A DNA stretch of 11,472 bases, from assembly GCA_013152695.1 (NCBI GenBank), contig JAADFV010000461.1, positions 1-11,472 on the forward strand. Reading direction: 5' to 3'. The number at the start of each line of letters is the position of its first letter. The stretch's first letter is position 1. A program made the position numbers and the translations under genes. The notes under the pieces are model-generated. The model searched no databases. It saw nothing but the letters and a program-made list of their open reading frames with translations, and was not told the DNA's origin. This document shows positions 6,851 to 11,472 of the stretch, piece by piece. Source of the stretch: Chloroflexota bacterium (GTDB lineage: Bacteria > Chloroflexota > Anaerolineae > J102).

Positions 6851-7756
6851 ATGACCATTGCTGTGCGGCCGGATGAATTAGGCGAACCGAGTCCGGCCCG
6901 CCTCAAAGAATATCATTTGATGCTGCGAGCCTTTCGTCGGGACCCTCTGGCTGTCGTCAGCCTGGTGATGATTATCGCGTTCATCCTGGCTGCGATTTTT
7001 GCCCCTGTGCTGACCCCTTATCCCGAGCAGGGGCGTGGCGAACCCAATATTTTGGAGAAATTCCAGCCTCCCAGCCGCGTCCATCCTTTGGGCACCGATT
7101 ATCTGGGGCGTGATGTGCTGGCCCGGATTTTGTTTGGTGCTCGGAGCTCACTGAGCATTGGTTTTTTGGTGGTTTTTATTGCTGTTGCCATCGGTATTCC
7201 CTTAGGAGCCATTGCCGGTTATTATGGCGGGCTGATTGACGACATCATCATGCGTACGACCGACATGTTTTTGGCGTTCCCACCTCTGCTTTTGGCCATT
7301 GCCATTGCCGCTGCTCTCGGGGCCAATTTTACCAACGCCATGATTGCCATCGCCTTCACCTGGTGGCCCTGGTATGCTCGTCTGGTGCGGGCACAGACGC
7401 TCTCGTTGCGTAAGTTGTATTTCATCGAAGCGGCACGGAGCATTGGCGTCAGCGATTTTACCATCATCATCCGCCACATCTTGCCCAATGTGCTTACGCC
7501 CGTGTTGGTGCAGGCCACCATGGACATTGGCGGTGCCATTCTTACGGGGGCGGCGATCAGTTTCATCGGTTTGGGGGTGCAGCCGCCTGCGCCCGACTGG
7601 GGCAAAATGATCAGTACGGGACGAATCTACTTCATCGAGCGTCCCTGGTTTGCGGGCTCAGCCGGTGCCGCTATTTTCCTCGTCACCCTCGCCTTTAATT
7701 TGCTGGGCGATGCTATTCGCGACGTGGTGGATCCACGTACACGGAGGGCTGCATGA
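6851..7756 (+). CDS. ABC transporter permease, DppC/OppC type
   Basis: A 301-residue inner-membrane permease, partner of the DppB-type protein. A cytoplasmic N-terminus with FRRDPLAVVSL (28-38) leads into the first membrane segment (about 34-55). The diagnostic HPLGTDYLGRDVLARILFG (78-96) comes next, then a five-segment core with the EAA loop at about 186-213 (IEAARSIGVSDF) and the C-terminal GDAIRDVVDPR (286-296), all standard for DppC/OppC/NikC. AAGGAA (6836-6841) lies 9 nt before the ATG. It follows a 184-nt gap after the racemase gene, so its mRNA may be separately stabilised or initiated. The last bases overlap the next gene (ATGA), indicating translational coupling to the first ATPase. 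Confidence 0.94.
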   Translation: MTIAVRPDELGEPSPARLKEYHLMLRAFRRDPLAVVSLVMIIAFILAAIFAPVLTPYPEQGRGEPNILEKFQPPSRVHPLGTDYLGRDVLARILFGARSSLSIGFLVVFIAVAIGIPLGAIAGYYGGLIDDIIMRTTDMFLAFPPLLLAIAIAAALGANFTNAMIAIAFTWWPWYARLVRAQTLSLRKLYFIEAARSIGVSDFTIIIRHILPNVLTPVLVQATMDIGGAILTGAAISFIGLGVQPPAPDWGKMISTGRIYFIERPWFAGSAGAAIFLVTLAFNLLGDAIRDVVDPRTRRAA

Positions 7757-8733
7757 TGGCTGCACCATTACTCTCCATCGATAATCTACATGTGCAGTTC
7801 CGGACTTATGCCGGTGTGGTTCATGCTGTCAACGGTATGAGTTTTGATGTGCGTCAGGGCGAGATATTCGGCTTGGTAGGGGAATCTGGTTGTGGCAAAT
7901 CGGTCACGGGTTTGGCGATTCTGCGTATGGTGCCTCATCCCGGCCAAATTAGTGCCGGATCGATTCTCTTTCACGGCGAGGATCTGCTGTTCAAGAGCGA
8001 GTCCGAAATGCAGGCCATTCGCGGGGGACAGATTGCCATGATTTTCCAGGATCCTTCAGCTTCGCTGAATCCTGTTTTCACTGTCGGCAATCAAATCACC
8101 CGTGTGATCCGCCAGCATCTACCCGTTAGCCGTGACGAAGCCAAAGAACGTGCCTTGGATATGTTTGCGGCCGTGGGCCTACCCGATCCGGAGAACATCT
8201 TTCACACGTATCCCCATGAACTGAGCGGAGGCTTGCAGCAGCGGGCCATGATTGCTTTGGCCCTATCCACAGGGGCCGAACTGCTAGTGGCAGATGAACC
8301 CACAACTGCCCTCGATGTCACGATCCAGGCGCAGATTCTGGCACTTCTCGGCGAACTTCGGGATAAGCAAGGAGTGTCTATCCTTCTCATCACGCATAAT
8401 CTCGGTGTTGTGGCAGAAACGTGTGACCGGGTGGGTGTAGCCTATGCCGGTAGCATTGTGGAAATGGGAGATACCGAAGACGTTCTCTATCACATGAAGC
8501 ATCCCTACACCCATGGTTTGCTGGCAGCCCTACCGCATCCCTCACGACGGGGCCAGCTCTTGCAGGCCATCGAAGGCAGTGTGCCCAATGGTCTGGCGCT
8601 TCCTACCGGTTGTCCCTTCCATCCTCGTTGTGAACATGTGATGGATGTCTGCCGCGAAATCAAGCCGGATCTGGTCTCTCTTGGCGCCGAGCACCTGGTG
8701 GCGTGTCATCTCTACGATGAGGAGAGGAGCTGA
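7753..8733 (+). CDS. ABC transporter ATP-binding protein, DppD/OppD type
   Basis: A 326-residue peripheral membrane ATPase that powers the importer. Visible motifs are Walker A GESGCGKS (43-50), Q-loop Q99, the signature LSGGLQQR (157-164), Walker B ending in VADEP (179-183) and the switch His215. The C-terminal oligopeptide/dipeptide-transporter extension carries four cysteines (287, 293, 300, 318) in the GCPFHPRC...VACH pattern, which in some studied DppD proteins holds an iron-sulfur cluster. The ATG at 7753 overlaps the permease stop. A second ATG at 7756 is 8 nt from GGAGG (7743-7747) and may be the true start, which would shorten the protein by one residue. It is expected to form a heterodimer with the next gene product. 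Confidence 0.95.
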   Translation: MMAAPLLSIDNLHVQFRTYAGVVHAVNGMSFDVRQGEIFGLVGESGCGKSVTGLAILRMVPHPGQISAGSILFHGEDLLFKSESEMQAIRGGQIAMIFQDPSASLNPVFTVGNQITRVIRQHLPVSRDEAKERALDMFAAVGLPDPENIFHTYPHELSGGLQQRAMIALALSTGAELLVADEPTTALDVTIQAQILALLGELRDKQGVSILLITHNLGVVAETCDRVGVAYAGSIVEMGDTEDVLYHMKHPYTHGLLAALPHPSRRGQLLQAIEGSVPNGLALPTGCPFHPRCEHVMDVCREIKPDLVSLGAEHLVACHLYDEERS

Positions 8734-8734
8734 C

Positions 8735-9733
8735 ATGAGCGAAACTACTCTACTGGAAATAAAGGGTCTGACCAAATACTTCCCTTTCCGCTCAACATTT
8801 TTCAACTTTCGTAGTAAAAAATATGTCCAGGCTCTTGATGGGGTCGATTTGACCATTCAGCGCCAGGAGACACTAGGTGTGGTGGGTGAGTCGGGTTGTG
8901 GCAAAACCACTTTAGGCCGAACAATTTTGCAGCTTATCAGGCCTACCTCTGGCCAAATCATCTTTGAAGGTGTAGACATCACTGCCTTGAGTCGACGGGA
9001 ACTGCGAAACCACCGGCGCCATATGCAGATGGTATTTCAAAACCCCTACTCCTCCTTCGATCCACGCGCCACTGTGCTCCAATCTCTGGCCGAGCCTTTA
9101 CGTACCCACACGAAGCTGCGGGACAAGGCCTTGATACGACGCGCCCAAGAGCTGCTGGAACAAACCGGTATGCCGGGCGATATTCTGTTTCGCTATCCCC
9201 ATGAATTCAGCGGCGGTCAGCTCCAGCGCATCGCTGTAGCCCGCGCCCTGGCTCTCAACCCCAAATTCATCGTCCTCGACGAGCCTACTTCGGCTTTGGA
9301 TGTCTCGGTGCAGGCGCAGATCATCAACTTGCTTCAGATATTGCAGCGTGATCTGAAACTTACATATCTTTTCATCACCCATGACTTGAGCGTCGTCCAG
9401 CACATCAGCGACCGAATAGCGGTCATGTACCTGGGCAAAGTCGTGGAATTGAGTCAAACCGATACGATTTTTACCGGAGGTGTCCAGCATCCCTATACTC
9501 GTGCCTTGTTGAGCTCCGCCCCCATCCTGGACCCGGAGCTACGGAAAGAACGCATCGTATTGTCGGGTAATGTGCCCGATTCTGCTAATCCCCCCTCGGG
9601 TTGTCGCTTCCATCCGCGCTGCCCGATTGCACAAGAAATCTGTTCACAAATCGAACCTGAGCTGAAGACAACTGGCGACGGACACTGGGTCGCATGTCAT
9701 TTAGCCGAAATGAATCACAAGGAGGATATTTGA
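8735..9733 (+). CDS. ABC transporter ATP-binding protein, DppF/OppF type
   Basis: A 332-residue ATPase, the partner of the DppD-type subunit. It shows Walker A GESGCGKT (51-58), Q-loop Q102, the signature FSGGQLQR (158-165), Walker B ending in VLDEP (180-184) and the switch His216. A C-terminal extension carries cysteines 290, 296, 303 and 321 in the same spacing class as its partner. An insertion near residues 18-30 (PFRSTFFNFRSKK) before the first conserved strand is common in DppF/OppF proteins. The frame is open back to 8645, but the ATG at 8735 is chosen because it follows the previous stop by one base, has AGGAG at 8725-8729, and gives the normal N-terminus (LLEIKGLTKYFP). All catalytic residues are intact. 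Confidence 0.95.
   Translation: MSETTLLEIKGLTKYFPFRSTFFNFRSKKYVQALDGVDLTIQRQETLGVVGESGCGKTTLGRTILQLIRPTSGQIIFEGVDITALSRRELRNHRRHMQMVFQNPYSSFDPRATVLQSLAEPLRTHTKLRDKALIRRAQELLEQTGMPGDILFRYPHEFSGGQLQRIAVARALALNPKFIVLDEPTSALDVSVQAQIINLLQILQRDLKLTYLFITHDLSVVQHISDRIAVMYLGKVVELSQTDTIFTGGVQHPYTRALLSSAPILDPELRKERIVLSGNVPDSANPPSGCRFHPRCPIAQEICSQIEPELKTTGDGHWVACHLAEMNHKEDI
9719..9726 (+). promoter_or_regulatory. Ribosome-binding site fixing the second DUF917 start
   Basis: AAGGAGGA stands 9 nt before the ATG at 9736. An earlier in-frame ATG at 9694 would overlap the ATPase gene by 40 nt and add 14 residues that do not belong to the family N-terminus. Confidence 0.75.
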
Positions 9734-9735
9734 TC

Positions 9736-10872
9736 ATGCCACGTGGTAAACTCGAAACTTTACAAGACTGTGAGGACTTCATTCATGGTTGCCTGTTCAT
9801 GGGTACCGGTGGTGGGGGAAGTAAGGAGTGGGGTATGAGCATGTTTAAGGATGCTCTCGACGCCGGTCTGCCTTTGGAATGGGTGGATATGGAGGAGATC
9901 CCTGATGATGTCTGGACCGTGACGCCTTATGGCATGGGCTCGATTGCTCCCGTTACAGAAGAGACGAGGGCGGAAATCGAACGGGCAGGACTGGTGGATA
10001 AGTTTGGAGACTATTCCATGGAGGAAGCAGTAAAGGAATTAGGGAATTACCTGGGTAGACCAATTGGTTGCCTGGTTGCAGCCGAACTTGGGGCAGGAAA
10101 TACGCCGGCGCCCCTGGTCACCGGTGCTCGTCTCGGCATCCCCGTTGTAGACGGAGATTATGCCGGACGCGCCATTCCTGATGAAATGCAGGGTACCCCC
10201 TTTCTCTATGGCAAACACAGTTGGCCTTTTGCCAGTGTCGATCGCTGGGGAAATATTGCTATCGTCAAATACACCGTCAATCCCCACATGCTCGAACGCA
10301 TCGGTAAGATGCTGGCTGTAGCTGCTTATGGCAGCACCACCATGGCCGCTACACCTTTATCCGCCAAAGAAATGAAAGAAATTCTCGTCCCCGGCACCCT
10401 CACTAAATCCCTGGCGATTGGTCGCGCCTTACGAGAGGCCCGCGAGAAGGGCGAGGATCCTGTCGATGCCGCCCTGGCTGTGACCAATGGCTGGCGCTTG
10501 TTCGAGGGTGTGGTATCGGCCAAAGAATGGGAAGACCGCGACGGCTACATGTTCGGCACCACCCACATCCAGGGCACGGGCGCTTATGCCGGTCAGACTT
10601 TGGATGTATGGTTCAAGAACGAGAATCATGTTTCCTGGCTGAATGGCCAGCCCTGGGTCTGTAGCCCCGACATCCTTTCCCTGGTCTACAAAGATACCGG
10701 CATCGGCACCACCAACACCCTCATCAAAGAAGGGGATGAGGTCGTTGCCGTAGGCATGAAAGGTCTGGAAGGTTTCCGTACGGAATTTGGTCTGAACGAG
10801 GCCTCAGGTCCCCGTTATTTCGGCTTCGATATCGACTACGTCCCCATCGAGACCCTGATGGCGGCGAGATAA
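9736..10872 (+). CDS. DUF917-family protein (S-Me-THD-like), canonical
   Basis: A 378-residue soluble protein showing the full DUF917 pattern. It has an N-terminal FMGTGGGGS (21-29), the ELGAGNTPAP block (117-126), the acidic GIPVVDGDYAGRAIPDE block (134-150), and a C-terminal half with TLDVWFKNEN (288-297) and CSPDIL (309-314), which corresponds to the family's second domain. Pfam relates this family to S-methyl-thiohydantoin desulfurase, and homologues are often found beside hydantoin-utilisation genes and PucR regulators. The acidic and Asn residues of the central block are plausible metal or substrate ligands (inference). It directly follows the last transporter gene by 2 nt. It is a distant homologue of the protein at 1962-3086, and the two may work as a pair. 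It is the best candidate for the enzyme acting on the imported compound; the exact reaction is not known. Confidence 0.88.
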   Translation: MPRGKLETLQDCEDFIHGCLFMGTGGGGSKEWGMSMFKDALDAGLPLEWVDMEEIPDDVWTVTPYGMGSIAPVTEETRAEIERAGLVDKFGDYSMEEAVKELGNYLGRPIGCLVAAELGAGNTPAPLVTGARLGIPVVDGDYAGRAIPDEMQGTPFLYGKHSWPFASVDRWGNIAIVKYTVNPHMLERIGKMLAVAAYGSTTMAATPLSAKEMKEILVPGTLTKSLAIGRALREAREKGEDPVDAALAVTNGWRLFEGVVSAKEWEDRDGYMFGTTHIQGTGAYAGQTLDVWFKNENHVSWLNGQPWVCSPDILSLVYKDTGIGTTNTLIKEGDEVVAVGMKGLEGFRTEFGLNEASGPRYFGFDIDYVPIETLMAAR

Positions 10873-10875
10873 ACG

Positions 10876-11403
10876 ATGGAAACACTAGAAGCGATTTTTA
10901 CACGTCGCAGCGTACGTGCCTATACCAAAGAGCCTATTCCGGACGAAATCCTCCGGCGCGTTTTGGAGGCAGGGCGTGCTACCGCCAGCGGCGGCAATGT
11001 CCAAGCCTGGGGATTTGTTCTCGTACAATCACCGGGGCGTCTGGCTGCCTTACGCTCACTGGCTCCCGGCATCATCGGTGAACCCACGGCAGTGATCTGT
11101 ATTTGTCTGGATGTACAGCGGGCGGTAGAATTAGGTGGTGCCGGAGGTGAGCAAACAGCATGGCTCTCCATCGGCTTAGCGACAGAAAATCTGCTGCTAG
11201 CGGCCCATGACCAGGGCCTGGGCGCCTGCCCCGTTGCCTCATTCCATCAGGCCGGCATCAGTATTTTTCTGAACTTACCCGCGGGCGTACAGCCCATCTT
11301 GCTGATCACGCTGGGATATCCGGCTATCAAACCAACTCCGCCCGGTCGCAGACCTCTCTCAGACATCTGCTTTGCCGAAATCTGGGGGAATCCTTATGAA
11401 TGA
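10876..11403 (+). CDS. Nitroreductase-family FMN oxidoreductase, short form
   Basis: A 175-residue protein of the nitroreductase superfamily, FMN-dependent and probably dimeric. The FMN phosphate-binding RRSVR (10-14) opens the fold. SGGNVQAW (38-45) corresponds to the usual SxxNxQPW block, with Ala in place of the common Pro. The helix TENLLLAAHDQGLGACPV (103-120) and LGYPAIKPTPPGRRPLSDI (146-164) are standard C-terminal features. At 175 residues it is at the short end of the family and lacks a long lid insertion. The ATG follows the DUF917 stop after 3 nt, with only a weak GGCGAG upstream, so it is probably translated by coupling. In this setting it could reduce an unsaturated or oxidised ring of the substrate or product, but substrates of this superfamily cannot be read from sequence. 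Confidence 0.87.
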   Translation: METLEAIFTRRSVRAYTKEPIPDEILRRVLEAGRATASGGNVQAWGFVLVQSPGRLAALRSLAPGIIGEPTAVICICLDVQRAVELGGAGGEQTAWLSIGLATENLLLAAHDQGLGACPVASFHQAGISIFLNLPAGVQPILLITLGYPAIKPTPPGRRPLSDICFAEIWGNPYE

Positions 11404-11472
11404 TCAATCATATCAAAACGACCTGAGTCTGCTGGTAGGGTACCTCCTCACCAGTGCGCATGGTCTTTATGA
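11396..11472 (+). CDS. Start of a further small gene, truncated by window edge
   Basis: An ATG at 11396 overlaps the end of the nitroreductase gene by 8 nt and stays open for 25 codons to the window edge. A GGGGGAA (11384-11390) is placed 5 nt upstream as a ribosome-binding site. The visible peptide starts MNDQSYQNDLSLL and continues VGYLLTSAHGLY. This resembles the N-terminus of a family of small proteins of about 100 residues annotated as DUF6092, but with so little sequence the resemblance is tentative. The overlap indicates it belongs to the same operon. Confidence 0.55.
   Translation, partial: MNDQSYQNDLSLLVGYLLTSAHGLY

Overview
The window reads as one catabolic or scavenging operon on the + strand, preceded by its own regulator. 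The likely host is a member of the Chloroflexota (Anaerolineae/Caldilineae-like). This is an inference from the solute-binding lipoprotein, whose mature N-terminus is a long Ala/Pro/Glu/Thr-rich tether typical of that phylum, from the roughly even base composition, and from the overall gene style. No rRNA or other marker gene is present to confirm it.

Layout: a probable intrinsic terminator of an upstream + strand gene (33-60) is followed by a PucR/CdaR-type regulator (163-1833). A good sigma70-type promoter (1867-1895) with a small palindrome at the predicted start site then leads into a run of co-directional genes: a divergent DUF917/S-methyl-thiohydantoin-desulfurase-like protein (1962-3086), a family 5 solute-binding lipoprotein (3165-4808), a strong stem-loop (4822-4860), a DppB-type permease (4904-5926), an Asp/Glu/hydantoin racemase (5938-6666), a 184-nt gap holding a decayed palindromic repeat, a DppC-type permease (6851-7756), two OppD/OppF-type ATPases (7753-8733 and 8735-9733), a second, canonical DUF917 protein (9736-10872), a short nitroreductase (10876-11403) and the start of another small gene cut by the window edge (11396 onward).

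How the genes may work together (inference): the five ABC genes form a complete peptide/opine/nickel-class importer. The racemase has cysteines at positions 76 and 181, the same numbering as the catalytic pair of characterised hydantoin racemases. DUF917 proteins are the family now linked to thiohydantoin/hydantoin-type chemistry and are often found near PucR regulators and hydantoin genes. The simplest reading is an inducible system that imports and processes a small cyclic amide, such as a hydantoin, thiohydantoin, oxoproline or similar lactam, or a modified amino acid or dipeptide. No HyuA/HyuB, dihydropyrimidinase-type hydantoinase or N-carbamoylase gene is visible, so the two DUF917 proteins are the main candidates for the key lytic step. 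The substrate cannot be named from sequence alone.

No tRNA, rRNA, CRISPR array, insertion sequence or phage gene was seen. The only long non-coding stretches are 1-162, 1834-1961, 4809-4903 and 6667-6850, and what they hold is given in the entries.
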